Source of the DNA: Teratosphaeria epicoccoides
Lineage: Eukaryota > Ascomycota > Dothideomycetes > Mycosphaerellales > Teratosphaeriaceae
Direction: 5' to 3'
Assembly (NCBI GenBank): GCA_021401465.1
Contig: JADDMT010000011.1
Location: forward strand, 248,001-312,000
DNA length: 64,000 nucleotides
Shown: positions 22,301-33,837 of the stretch, piece after piece
Numbering within the stretch: the first letter of the stretch is position 1
How the letters are laid out: every line of letters begins with the position of its first letter
Notes under the pieces: model-generated
Database searches by the model: none
Told to the model about the DNA's origin: nothing
The model's input: the letters and a program-made list of their open reading frames with translations, nothing else
Position numbers and translations under genes: made by a program

Positions 22301-24279
22301 ATTTCGAGCTACAATTCCGACATAGGGTATAGAGGTCGATACGGAGGATTATAACCCTCCTTAAGGTTAATCGCATGTTCCGCGTCTAGGGCCTAGGCAT
22401 AGGCCGCAGCCTATGCGTCGAAAATATCGGCGTATTCCTCTAACTTAGGTAGAAGGGTAACGTCTTCCTTGACGTTCCGTATGTAGACTACATACATGCA
22501 TTAGACCTTCTTCATGTCCTTGTAGAAGCTGTGTGTATCACGCATCTGCACCGCAGGAACTTCGCCTATAGAGCTGTAGAACTAGTTGTTAGTAGCTCTA
22601 TTAACAACGACTCCCTGCTTGTAGCGCTAAGGGCGGCCGAGTAGGAGCTCCTTATTAGGAATGTCTTTAGCGTAGAAGACTTCGTTAGTCTCGCGCACTT
22701 CTCCTGAGGAGTCCGCGAGTTAGAGGCGCACGTTATACGCGCCTCGAGCCGCTGCGCCTTCGCCCTAAAAGGACTTCATAGTAGGCAGCAGGGCTCCTAG
22801 GATTAGCTTTAAACCGAGCTGTACGACTACCCTCTAGGGTATCATGTTAACCTCCGCAAGGTCATCTAACATATAGTCTACTAGCTTAAGCGAGCCATTA
22901 ACTCGGACCGCACCGGATAGGCGCTAGGCAGGCTACGAGTCTACACTATCGGGAACAGACAGCTTAGATACCCGTAGTAGCCATTTAGTTGTCTTAGGCT
23001 TGTCCTTCTTTCGCCTCCCCTCTAGGGAGGTTTCAGACACCTTGCTTACCTTCTTCCTATTACTTCGTTTAGGACAGCAAGCTACTTAGTAGTCCCTCGC
23101 TCTACAGATGTAGCAGCTACTTAGAGGCTTCTCGCTACTATCTTTTAGCTTAGAGGGCTTGCTCCTCTAGAATGAACTACCGCGTTAGACGTAACCCCTA
23201 GGGCGCTTGTAATAGCGGCCCTTTAGTAGGTCCTTAGGGCTTAGACGCTTATTATCCTTACTACCCGATTTTCCATTTCGCTTCAAGGTGATTTCCATAC
23301 ATGTTGCAAGGGACACGAGGTCTTGCCGAGTTGTCGGAAGTTCATGAAAAGTCATGATTATATTCTGAAGATTATCATCAAGTTTGACGAGCAAGTGCCG
23401 CACGCGTTACGTCTTAGTATAGGGTAGCATCTGTCTCTTAAGCGTAGTAAGGTAGGTAGCGAAGCTAGAGGTTGTTTGTCCCTTCCCCTACTTAGCCTTC
23501 TTGTACTCGACAGACATAGTAAGGGCGCGATTCCCTGGATCCTTGACCTAGTTAACATAGAACTAGCGAAAGTCTGCCTACATATACGTTCTGTGTTAGA
23601 CCTACATAAGGTTATACCGCTTATGCTAATTGTTACGAGGTTCCTTATCCTCTTTAGGCTACATTATACTAAAGGCGACTTATTCGCCCTCTGTAGAATA
23701 TCCGCATAGGTTAAGCACGAAAACTGCCTTATACGCCTACAAGAAAGTTCGAGCCTCCTTTAAGGTATCTCCCTTAAACGGCTTCAGGTTGCATGCGTTA
23801 CGACTACCTGCTAGTTAGCCTACTATGGCCCTGAATTCAGGCACTAGGTTCGCGGGCACACGCGGAGGGTCTACGCCTCCTAGTAAGTTGTCTTCGCGAG
23901 TCCCTAGCGTGAAATCTCGCTAGATTTCTTCGTCTGCTAGTTTATTAGTACTACTTATGGCGACGTCTTCGTCGTCCTCGCTGTTGTTGCTACTAGAAGC
24001 AGTACAGCTCTGGCTCTAGTTCGCAAGGCAGTTCGCGACCTAATCAACAATCATGGCTACAAGAGCCAGGTCGATAGTCAGGGTTAGCTACGGTCCCTAT
24101 GCAAGGGGTCTATTACCTTGTCTGCCGCGTAATTAGCCTCTAGCGGAACTGTCGCTCGATGTAGTGTCGCTCGCAGGGGGTACTTCTACAGGCTAGTTAC
24201 TTAGGCTAGCTTCACTATCGTGGGCGCTTAGGATGGCGCTTGCTACGCGTTAGTTGCGAGTTCGTAGTACTCTAGACAT
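19315..24279 (-). pseudogene. family B fused gag-pol (1654 codons), RIP-degraded
   Basis: A single phase from ATG 24279, 49 nt inside the 5' LTR, to TAA 19315-19317, without frameshift. Order: acidic Ser-rich N-terminus; gag (around 23185-23403, HLLVKLDDNLQNIIM); a zinc knuckle CYICRARDYxVACC at about 23110, in which the His of CCHC reads Tyr (CAC to TAC). Then protease region and RT (FLSIDLKDAYY; YLDDILVYS near 21880). Then RNase H (ETDAFKFAIAVILS), and integrase with the CxxC of its zinc domain, the VVVDRYSKM and LLDRGSVFTS blocks. The C-terminus ends in a chromodomain (VEGIKDS...YYLVNQKGY...AIREFEE), which would target insertion to marked chromatin. Stops are TAG/TAA only. Confidence 0.88.
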
Positions 24280-24328
24280 ATCGTAGTATTCTCTGCTAGA
24301 CTGCAAAGTAGGGAGGAGAAAGCAGAAC

Positions 24329-24688
24329 TAACATAGATGTATATGCTATATGATATGGAAATATCTCGTAGTGTGACAGAGTAATCCGACCTGTTAGTAG
24401 GTACAAGACAGCACTGCTTTCTGCTTATTGCAGAGGTAGCGCTAAGGGTACTTATAACCCCTGACGCTCCTTAATTAGGGAAAGCATGTCTGAGCCTAAC
24501 CCCGCAGGGGTACTGTAGGGTTAGCGACGTAGGGGCGTCCTACGTCGACAACTAATCCTACTTAGACAACATACAAGCTAACGTATGTACGAAGGACCCC
24601 CTTGCTATATGTAGTAGGGTTACTGCATACTAAGGGCAGGCATTAGAACCTATGCGGTTCTAATGGCCCCCTAGTATTAACCGTATCA
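24329..24688 (-). repeat. family B 5' LTR of B1 (360 bp)
   Basis: TAACATAG...CCGTATCA on the plus strand; on the coding strand it begins TGATACGG. Followed by target duplication GTCGA at 24689-24693. Confidence 0.92.
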
Positions 24689-24693
24689 GTCGA

Positions 24694-25914
24694 ATTCATA
24701 GTTCCCGATGAATATAAAGAGTTCGCTACTCTTTTCAAGGAAGAACCTGACTAAGAAGCTCTGCTAGAACACTAGGAGTAGGACTACAGGATACCCTTAC
24801 TCCCTAGCAAGACACTAACGAAGCAATTAGTTCGCCTGTTATTAGTAGCGAAACTAGAGATTCTCCGGAAATACCTAGAAGACAACCTCCGGAAAGGCTT
24901 CATCCGTAAGTCGTAGTCCCTAGCTAGATATCTAATCCTGTTTGTGCCTAAGGGGGAAGATAAATAGCGACTCTGCGTAGATTATCGTAGATTAAACGAC
25001 ATCACGATAAAGAATAGTTATCTACTTCCTTTGCTCTTAGAATTGCAGGACCGCCTACAAGGAGTAGTGTAGTTCTCGAAGTTCGACATACCTAGAGCGT
25101 ATAACTGAATTCAAATTAAGGAAGGCGAAGAATAGAAGACTATGTTCTGAACTAGGTTCGGATACTATGAGTATATAGTCATGCTATTTAGGTTAACAAA
25201 TGCCCTAGCTACATAGCAGGCATTTATTAACAATGTGCTACGAGAGTACCTTGACGTCTTTGTGGTTGTATACCTAGACGACATCCTCGTCTACTCCTAG
25301 ACGATCGAAGAGCATAGGACTTACATGTGCAAGGTACTTCAGAAACTCTAGGATTACCGGTTAAAGGTCAAGCCTTAGAAGAGCGAGTTTTACAAGCAGG
25401 AAGTACAATTCCTTAGCTACGTAGTAGCATAGAATAGAATCAAGATAGACACTAAGAAAGTCTAAGTCGTAAAAGAGTAGCCTACGCCGACTAATGTTAA
25501 GGAAGTATAGTCCTTCCTTAGATTCGCTAATTTCTACTAAAGATTTGTAGTAAACTATTCGAAGATTACGGCACTACTTATGACTCTTATGACAAAGGAT
25601 ACACTATTCGTATAGGACGACGCCTAACAGGATGCCTTTAAGGAACTTAAGCAATGATTTACAGATTAGCTAATCTTACTTGTATTCGACCTAGATAAGC
25701 CTATTATAGTCGAAACAGATGCCTCTGACGTAGCACTCGGGGTATGCTTAAATCAACTAGGACCGAGTAGATGACTACAGCTAGTCGCCTACTACTCGAG
25801 GAAATTGTCTAGACCTAAACCCTATTACGACATCTACAACAAAGAACTTCTAGCCATAGTAGACGCCTACAAGGCCTAGCGAGTCTACTTAGAAGGTTCT
25901 AAGTACTAAGTTAC
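24694..25914 (+). pseudogene. pol: family A pol, RT-RNase H part (copy A1)
   Basis: Continuation of A1 pol after B1. It shows the RT fingers/palm (LCVDYRRLNDITIKNSYLL; FSKFD), the catalytic VVYLDDILVYS at about 25267-25299, and the RNase H start IVETDASDVALG at about 25710-25740. It ends abruptly in RNase H (YLEGSKY) at 25914, where a family A LTR starts. Gln and Trp codons are widely replaced by TAG. Confidence 0.88.
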
Positions 25915-27506
25915 TGTCATAAGTGTCAGGAGTACTATCCGGAGTACTATAGGATACAGGATCATGAGGGTCCTAAGTGCTATGAGTCATAGTATAGTCA
26001 TAGGAGTACTATAAGTCATAGGCATAGTAATAGGAGAAAGGATCTGTCACGTGAGGATAGATCCCCGGATCTGTAGGGTTAGTCTACAGATCTATAGGCC
26101 TACAAGGAAGAAGGGATCTATCATAGGATAATAGACCCTTATATCTGTAGGGTTAGTCTACAGATCTATAGACATAGATCTGTTAGGTCTATTAACAGAT
26201 CTAACAGAGCTGCTCTGTCTCTCTAGTATATAGGGATAGCTTTAGGACAGGCAGTTAGGAGCTTCGTGCTTAATCTTAATTTAATCCTCTCTTGCTTAGA
26301 GGAGAGTTAGTTACAAGGTTAACTACTATTGTCGATATTCTTTATAGCTCTGCGAGTCTAACACCTAATCCCCTTCCTGCTATCGGCACCTACCCTTATG
26401 ACATTTTGAGCACTACTTCTAAGGAAGCATCAGGAGACTCGTCGAGCGCTTAACATACGCCTATGTTAAGTAGTTCTTTAACTGTTAGTTCAAGTTCTAG
26501 CGACAGTCAACTAACACCACGAGAATAAGTTGCCGCTATACCTTAAGTCACGTAGTAGCTCGAATCCATTCACCTTAGCGAGATGGCTCTAGCATCTGTC
26601 GCAGGTTCAACTACTAGGAATAGACATAGCAACAATGGCTTCAAGATAGGAAGCCCTACAGAGTTTATAGGACAACGATCTTAAGTCAAGATGTTTATCC
26701 TATAATGCTAGTTAGCATTTAACGTAGATACAGAATAGTTTACGACATATCATAAGCGAATGATGTACATTGTCTCTTACCTGAAGGGACCGGCGTTCGA
26801 GTTTATCTAGCCTCATCTAACAGATTATCTAGATCACGTCAGTAACGCCGAAGCCAGGAAGACGACGACTAGGGAGATTCTCAACTTAGACAAGTCCTTG
26901 TTTAAGGCACTACGCGAAGCGTTTAGGCTCGGTAATAAGCAACAAGAGGCCGAGAGAGCTCTCCTAGGAATCTAGCAGAAGGGTTCCGCTACTAAGTACT
27001 ACGCGGACTTTTAGACCCTCTCTGCTTAAGTCGACTAGAATGATAACGCTTTAGCCGCTTAGTTCTACTAGGGACTAAAGGAGACAGTTAAAGACGAAAT
27101 TGCCTGAGGAGATTAGCTAACGACATTCAAGGAAATGAGCGATCTCGCGATTAGAATCGATAATCGCATCTAGGAACGACAGCAAGAACGACAACATAGA
27201 AATCGCAAGCTAGCACAGGCTAACCATAAGGTCTAACGATCGGCACTAAAATGGCGAAGCGATTACTACAGTCTCTAACCTATGGAGTTAGATGCGACTA
27301 AGGGGCGTCCGAGGAATAGACCCCGAGGAAAGCCGCAGAAAGGCTCTCCTAATCAGAATGGTCTGAAGAAGCCATTCGACAAGAGTAATCTCAAGTGCCA
27401 TAACTGTAGAAAGAAAGGACACTTTTCCCGCGAATGTTTTGCGAAGAAGCAACGACAAGAGCTGCCTAGGATAGAGCAGGCTCGCGTAACAACGACAGCA
27501 CCTAAG
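25915..27506 (+). mobile_element. family A copy A4 fragment: LTR, leader, partial gag
   Basis: The LTR 25915-26403 (489 bp) is inserted in RNase H of A1. It is followed by the family A leader and a gag copy that runs through the zinc knuckle (about 27405) and stops at 27506 (TTAPK), where an inverted family A LTR begins. Protease and pol are missing. It is slightly less mutated than A1 (several CAG/CGA codons retained where A1 has TAG). Confidence 0.85.
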
Positions 27507-27995
27507 TGTCATAAGGGTAGGTGCCGATAGCAGGAAGGGGATTAGGTGTTAGACTCGCAGAGCTATGAAGAATATCGACAATAGCAGTTAACCTTGTAAC
27601 TAACTCTCCTCTAAGCAAGAGAGGATTAAATTAAGATTAAGCACGAAGCTCCTAACTACCTGTCCTAAAGCTATCCCTATATACTAGAGAGACAGAGCAG
27701 CTCTGTTAGATCTGTTAATAGACCTGACAGATCCATGTCTATAGATCTGTAGACTAACCCTACAGATATAAGGGTCTATTATCTAATAACAGATCCCTTC
27801 TTCCTTGTAGGCCTATAGATCTGTAGACTAACCCTATAGATCTAGGGATCTGTCCTCACGTGACAGATCCTTTCTCCTATGACTATGCCTATGACTTATA
27901 GTACTCCTATGACTATACTATGACTCATAGCACTTAGGACCCTCATGATCCTGTATCCTACAGTACTCCGGACAGTACTCCTGACACTTATGACA
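27507..27995 (-). repeat. family A LTR, inverted (489 bp)
   Basis: The reverse complement of the 25915 LTR, TGTCATAAGGG...CTTATGACA, full length. The flanks CTAAG (left) and CCTTA (right) do not form a target duplication. It is therefore probably a recombination product rather than a clean insertion. With 25915-26403 it forms a 489-bp inverted repeat around 1.1 kb of gag. Confidence 0.9.
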
Positions 27996-28581
27996 CCTTA
28001 CAATTAACAGACAATGACTGCTAGTAGTATACTAGCGGCACTCCTACTACGTCTACGCTATACATCTAAGCCGCTAGTAATACAGGGTATAACTTCGTGC
28101 ATATGAATACTATACACTTTAGATTTATATATGGAACTACTTAAAATTTGGGATTCCTAGCCAAAATTGCGCTTATACTACCTGCGATTAACAGAACGAG
28201 TTAGCTAATAATAACTGCTGCTAGTATACTACTAGCACATCCATTTTCGTCTACTCTAGGCCCTCCTTTACTACTACACTCTAATAACACTCGATTCTTC
28301 TATTAACCTAAACACTAACCCTACACACGTATAGCTAGCTAACATGATGAACCGTCCGAGCGGCAATTAGCTACCCGCGTAGCACGCGTACCTTTACAGT
28401 AAGTATCGACATGACTAAGGGCTTAGGGTCTAGGTGTTTATAGTAATTAACGCGTCTATAAGCGCTGTAGCCTTTGTAACATACTATGTCGACAATAGCT
28501 TCACAGCGCATACTATATTACACAGGCTACAGCAAGGCATTAAAAGGTCATAGTAGTCATGCCCGGCATGTTCCTACCTAC

Positions 28582-31500
28582 ATGGCGGCGAAGTTTTAGC
28601 ACTTTATTAATCAGAGTACTATAGATCTTAGACCTGACGAGAAATACGCGTCAGATTCGAACATCTCCTTAGACTCGAACGACAGAGTCGAAACTTAATT
28701 AGCAGACGATGTCCTTACCTACAAGGAGGGGACATTAGTCGACGACGCTGCGGGAGTAGATAGGTAGTATGTTACAAACGAGGAACTAGTCACAGTCGTC
28801 GAGCCTGTGTTTAATAAGGCTTACATACAAGAGAAGGAGATAGTAGTAACAGCTAGGGCAATCGACAATGACAGTAGTAACATCGACGCGCTTAGTCTCT
28901 ACGACGACCTAGCAGCATTCACAAGAGACGCTACATCTCTAGATAGACGATATAGAGACACGAATAGCAGCTAAGCAGGTAGGCTACATGGCGTCACAAG
29001 CGAGCATAGCTTGGCTTTAATCTATATGCGCGCTAGTAGGCTGTTATCTGCTAGACGCGAGTAACTATACAAGCAGACACCTTTCGGCGTAGGTAGTCTC
29101 ATGGCAGGCAGGCTAATCAAAGTATACGTTAAGCCGTAATACTACTAAGTTAGTAATAACCTTGACTAGGTCTGACAAATAGACAGATAAGGAACTTAAT
29201 AAATAGGGCTATGCCTTCTTCTAAAGTAATGCAGATATAGCATTTGCATACTAGCTCTTACACGAAGGCATTTCGAGTAACACTATCGATCGGTTATTCA
29301 AGAATCCCTAGCTGCAGAAGATCCATGAACTGCTTAGCTTTCGGTTAGGTGTAGAGCTTAAGGACAAGATCCGAGAAGTAAGTACCTACTAACTACTATT
29401 CATTGCAAAGTAGAGTATTACGAACATCGAATTAGAATCTCCATAGTCGACCTCTAGTGTTAAGACGGTGCCTCTAAGGCACTAGAAAGTCGAAGACGTT
29501 ATGCGCTTTCTTATAGGGTACAAGGGTTTCAGGAATAATCTTGTGTACGCGCCTTATCGCCTCGAGACTCTAGATGACCCGCCTAGGCGGATCTATTAGG
29601 ACATAGCCTCTGCAGACTAGTAGTAGGACAAACAGAAAGAGCTTAGAATAGACGGAGCGACAATCGTGCCACTAATTCTTGCTAGTAACAAGACACAGGT
29701 TACTAATTATCAAGGTAACCTGATTACATAGCTAGTATACTTGAAGATTAGTAACCTACCTAGATTAGTTCGTAACTCTAACTATCGACTAGGTAGCGTG
29801 CTCCTAGCGATACTACTAGTAGTTAAAGGCAGAAAAGGAAGCATCAGGGACGAGCTATACTATCGCTACATGAAGACAATGTTCGACCCTATTACTAAGC
29901 TCGCCGCAGGCGAGGGACTTGACGTCTTGTATACGGATAGCGAGACATAGCGATGTTTCCTAAATATCGCGGTATACGCGAGCGACTACTAAGAACAGGT
30001 AATAATCATAGGCGTGAAGAATAACCGCTACTACACAATATGTATAATCGATCTAGAAAAACGCGAAGACCTCGAAGCGGTTACGCTATAGCGGACATAT
30101 AAGGACACGTAAATACAAATCATGCTCTAGCGAGCGGCGAAGAAGGACTAGGGTAGCTACGTGCACGACCTACTAAACTTCGTATTTAGGCACCCTAGCC
30201 TAAATATCTACAAGACACTAATAGTAGACGTACTCTACTAACTCTTTAAGGGCATATTAATGTACGTCATAGATTAGACGCGAGATTTGCTTAAGAGTCG
30301 ACTACCTCTGTCTTCGAAGCAAGCTAGAGCGGCACTCCTATAAGCCGAGGGTTAGCATAAAGTAGCAAGAAAGAGTAACAAAGGCAAGACTGTCATAGAT
30401 TATTAACTAGATGTCATTATTGACTGTCGTTTCGCGGTAGTGCCTACATTTAGGAACCTCCGGGTGTTTAGCCAAATGTCTGTAGTAAGCTAATAGACAG
30501 GCTAGGAACAGAAGAGTGTGCTACGACAGTTGCTCCTAGTCTTCATGCTACTATTAGAAGAGGCTAAGGCATATAGCGCTATCTAGTTCTTGCGGGCGAT
30601 AGTAGACTTCTCTTAGTTAGCGTAATATCCTTCACATGATAGCAAAACGCTCCGGTTTATAGTCCTCGCCCTATTCCGATGCAACTAGTATAAAGAAGAG
30701 TTTAGGGAGTACCGTATAAGCAAAGGAGAGCTAAGAAAGAACAAAGCGCAGACAGAGCGAGCAGAGGAGCCTAAGATAGTAGACAATGTGTGTAAACTGC
30801 AAGGGCACTTTAATTTTCCTAAGTTTCATGCCCTTACATACTACATAGACATAATACAGCTCTTCGGTAACACGCTAGACCTTAACACTAGCTACTTCAA
30901 ACACAAGCATGTCGAATACGTCAAGAAGCTATTCAAATTAACTAACAAGAAGAACGGATAGGAGGACTAAATTATAGAGCACTTCTAGTAAAAGATTACT
31001 ATACTCACATTCTTTGATACTAGCCTAACGTTCTAGTAGCAGACTAAGGCCGAACGTCGAGAGGCTCGGGAGCGCGAAGTGCCTTAGCCGACAGAGTAGA
31101 AGGATGTCGAAGCCTTCCTTAGCTAGCGAAGGCTAAGATCTAGCTAATCGTTACTAGGTAGAGACATATAGAGGACAGTTAGTAATGTAGTAGCACACAT
31201 AGGGCTAGAGGTAGGGCCTTACTTCTGTCATGCTACTACAGTGTTTGTTAGAGAGTACTTACTGTCGTCTAATACAACATCGACGTTAAATATAATGCGT
31301 CTTAATCCTAACAGGATCGAGGGAAGACTAGATTAGGTCGACGATTTAGAGGTATCTTTCTATGCTAGTGTATAGTGCTAGAAGATGCATCATAAGGATC
31401 CTGACGATCTATCTGTAACTAAGCTAGACGTCGTTAGATATACACTAAACTAGCAAGGAATCCAGGATAATCGCTGTAACGACTAGCTCTAGGTCTAGGA

Positions 31501-32122
31501 GTACGAAGTGCCGCTAGTTGCAGACGAGACTACTAGCGTTAATGGAAAAATTGACCTAGTAGTTGCCTTTAAGGGCCGGCTGCCTGCTCGCCTGTTATAT
31601 GTTATAACCTTCTAAGACAAGAAATCGCGCGTCATAGTAGACGGCTATAACTACATAATACTAGCACATAATAAACGTCTGACCTACATAGGTATGTTCG
31701 TAGACCTATTCTAGCCGAAGGATCCGGCTAGAAGAGCAGACGATGTTCATAGCATGACAGTAATCATAGCGATGCGTTCTAGCCTATAGGAAGGTACTCT
31801 GTAAGGTCGCCGTATCTACAGGCTTACTAGCGTCTACTATAGCATCCACGTTATGCTAATAGACAAATATGACACCTCTAGCTAATGTGACATGTACATT
31901 AACAACACTGCTGACTTTGAGACCTACAACTTCATATACAATGCAGACTAGGAGGAACAAGAGTCTAAGGTAGCAACTAAACATAAGCTACATTGCCTGA
32001 ATATAGCTAAGGAGCGCGATATTACAGCTACTAGCAAGGAAGGGCCGCTATCGCTCAAGTGTAGCGTCGCTAGCAGCTCTACTTAGGACTAATCAAGGAG
32101 AAACAAACGTAAACGATCGTGA
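28582..32122 (+). pseudogene. Plavaka-family transposase, RIP-degraded
   Basis: A DDE-type transposase gene. From about 29200 to the TGA at 32120-32122 one phase holds with only TAG/TAA-type stops. Recognisable family blocks are, in order: ATIVPLILASNKTQVTNYQGN; VYLKISNLPRLVRNSNYR; LYYRYMKTMFDPITKLA; GLDVLYTDSET; RCFPNIAVYASDYQEQV; YVHDLLNFVFRHPSLNIYKT; VDVLHQLFKGIL; and KLQGHFNFPKFHALTYYID. The C-terminal part has VFVDLFQPKD-like text and MLIDKYDTSSQCDMYINN. The N-terminal frame (ATG 28582, acidic) is in a different phase, so an intron or indel lies at about 28980-29160. Plavaka elements are best known in basidiomycetes but also occur in ascomycetes. Confidence 0.85.
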
Positions 32123-32378
32123 CATACATAACAAATGCTATACTAGTAAGCTCGATAAAGGTAGCACGCTATAAGCCCTAGCGTAAGTAATACTTCTGCA
32201 ACTAGCGCTGCTAGTTTGACTAACTAGAAGAATAAGAGCGAGGGTCAGGATGCTAGATGTACGCAAGAAGTAGTCGAGGGTACTAGAAGTATACTACTAG
32301 CAGGTTAAATGCTAGCCCTAGACCTACGGACGTTATGATAAAACTACTAGTAGTAAATCACAAGAGACGCCTTGTAGT

Positions 32379-32795
32379 GCTACGGGTATACTACTAGCAC
32401 TTTTGATCGTAGTCAGGTTAAGTGTGCTATTACCCTATCTTGCGGAAATACTAGCGGCAGATAGAAGGAGATGCTACGGGTATACCGCTAGTACCTTTAG
32501 TCGCGGCTAGGTCAAATGTGCTGTTGCCCTATCTCGCAGAAATACTAGCAGCAGATAGAAGGAAATGCTACAGGTATACTGCTAGCACTTTTAGTCGCGG
32601 CTAGGCCGAGTGTGCTGTTGTCCTATCTAGCGGATCTAGTAGCGGTAGATAGAAGGAGATGCTACGGGTATACTACTAGCACTTTTAGTTACGGCTAGGT
32701 CGAGTATGCTGTTACCCTATCTCGCGGATCTAGCGACAGCAGGTAGAGTGAGGTGCTATAGGTATACTGCTAGCACTTTCGAACGCGGCTAGGGT
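32379..32795. repeat. 94-bp tandem repeat, about 4.4 units
   Basis: Units start at 32379, 32473, 32567, 32661 and 32755, exactly 94 bp apart. Each opens with GCTACGGGTATACTACTAGC or a variant and ends with a GATAGAAGGAGAT-like string. Each unit carries one copy of the palindromic core TATACTACTAGC. Probably a transposase-binding subterminal array. Confidence 0.88.
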
Positions 32796-32853
32796 AGATG
32801 GTTTGTGCGGTCTATCGCTAGCTCTAGCCTTAACTAATAGAGCGCACGGCATC

Positions 32854-33028
32854 GATGAATCTTATGAAGACTAGGAGGACGAGTCACTATGCAAGAAGGC
32901 TAAGGGTAACTCCGGTTAGCTGTTTAGCACATTTTGCTACAATCTGACAGGGTGCTAAGCGGCTAACTAGAGTTGCCCTTAGCCTTCTTGCATAGTGACT
33001 TGTCCTCCTAGTCTTCATGAGATTCATC
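32854..33028. repeat. long inverted repeat / hairpin, ~67-bp arms
   Basis: The left arm 32854-32920 (GATGAATCTTATGAAGACTA...) pairs with the right arm 32961-33028 (...TAGTCTTCATGAGATTCATC) around a 40-bp loop, with few mismatches, mostly of RIP type. It lies just right of the 94-bp array. Confidence 0.88.
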
Positions 33029-33777
33029 GGAATCGAGGCGGGGCCAGAGGATCTGCTACATAGTTGTAATATACAGTAATAGATAGATGTTATGCTAATG
33101 TCATGCTATTCGTAACCTACGCCTCTACTACTAGGGCGAGGTACACTAGACCTAGGGCGTCTAGTATTAGCGGCATCCCTTCTACTACCGCTTTAGTTCA
33201 AGGAGTATACCTTCATGGCGAGGTTGATATGCTTAGTCTCTATAAGGGCCTAATAGACTACGAAGTGTAGCCTAAGGACGTTAACATCTTACCTGCAATT
33301 TCATAAGATGCTAAGAAGAGCAAGATCCTTTCGTATCGAGCTATGGTATACCTGCAGACAGTTAATAATTGCTCGTCTTAGTGACCTTGAAGCCACAATA
33401 TGTAGCTCGAGGGCGTTAACATCTTACCTGCAATTTCATGGGATACTAAGAAGAGTAAGCTCCTATTAAGAAGGGTTTCCTAAGCTGCAAACTACTAGTA
33501 GTTGCAAACTGCCGATAGTATTCTAGTAGCAGCATGTGGCCATATTAAGCTTATCGTAGCTAGCGCTATATTAACCGCAGCCCGCACTCCTGCTTAGGGT
33601 GCAAAATTTAATATGAGGATAGCTTGCTAGCGATGCAATATTACTAGAAAGACGATATAGATTAGTATAGCTGCCGCGCTAGATTGTTAAGTGGCTAGTA
33701 ATACTTGCAGTTTATACGCTACCGTTAATGCAGATAGTAGAGGGTATGTGCTAATAAACAAGCTCTCTAGCAAAAAC
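33029..33777. other. non-coding stretch with a direct repeat
   Basis: No gene seen. A roughly 50-bp direct repeat (CGTTAACATCTTACCTGCAA...) occurs at about 33278 and again at about 33412. The last 100 bp hold the TATA box of the following gene. Confidence 0.45.
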
Positions 33778-33785
33778 TATATAAG
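33778..33785 (+). promoter_or_regulatory. TATA box of the 332-codon gene
   Basis: TATATAAG lies 53 bp upstream of the ATG at 33838. Confidence 0.5.
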
Positions 33786-33837
33786 CCCTTTAGAACGACT
33801 TGATACCAAGATTACCGAATACCCTAGACCTATACGC

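Larger units (their letters stand above)
16520..24688 (-). mobile_element. family B chromovirus copy B1, full length, 8169 bp
   Basis: Complete LTR retrotransposon coding on the minus strand. LTRs are 24329-24688 (5') and 16520-16879 (3'), both 360 bp with TGATA/TATCA ends. The 5-bp target duplication GTCGA flanks it inside pol of A1. The purine-rich tract (AGGAGGAGGGG on the minus strand) abuts the 3' LTR at 16880-16893. One gag-pol frame occupies 24279-19315. Between pol and the 3' LTR lies a roughly 2.4-kb segment that holds an oppositely oriented gene with its own TATA box. Copies B2 and B3 share this plan. Confidence 0.9.
13613..25914 (+). mobile_element. family A chromovirus copy A1, split by B1 and cut at 25914
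   Basis: Ty3/gypsy element: LTR 13613-14101, leader, gag 14236-15948, protease to 16519. It is then split by the 8.17-kb element B1 (16520-24688; target duplication GTCGA at 15-bp-precise 16515-16519 and 24689-24693). Reverse transcriptase and RNase H resume at 24694 and run to 25914, where another family A LTR begins inside RNase H. Integrase and the 3' LTR are absent. Stops are almost all TAG/TAA at former Gln/Trp codons. Confidence 0.88.
27996..33060 (+). mobile_element. Plavaka-type (CACTA-related) DNA transposon, degraded
   Basis: A DNA transposon defined by a Plavaka-like transposase (28582-32122), and by a palindromic motif GCTAGTATACTACTAGC near the left side (28.02 and 28.21 kb) and repeatedly to the right of the gene (32.28-32.79 kb). 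Subterminal repeats of this sort are usual in CACTA-type elements. The left end is cut by the inverted LTR at 27995. The right end is uncertain: a long hairpin at 32854-33028 may mark it, but the same motif recurs at about 38950. Confidence 0.7.

Noticed and set aside
32379..32795. CRISPR-like array
   Set aside because: The units are 94-bp tandem copies similar over their whole length, not short repeats separated by unique spacers, and the context is a eukaryotic transposon.
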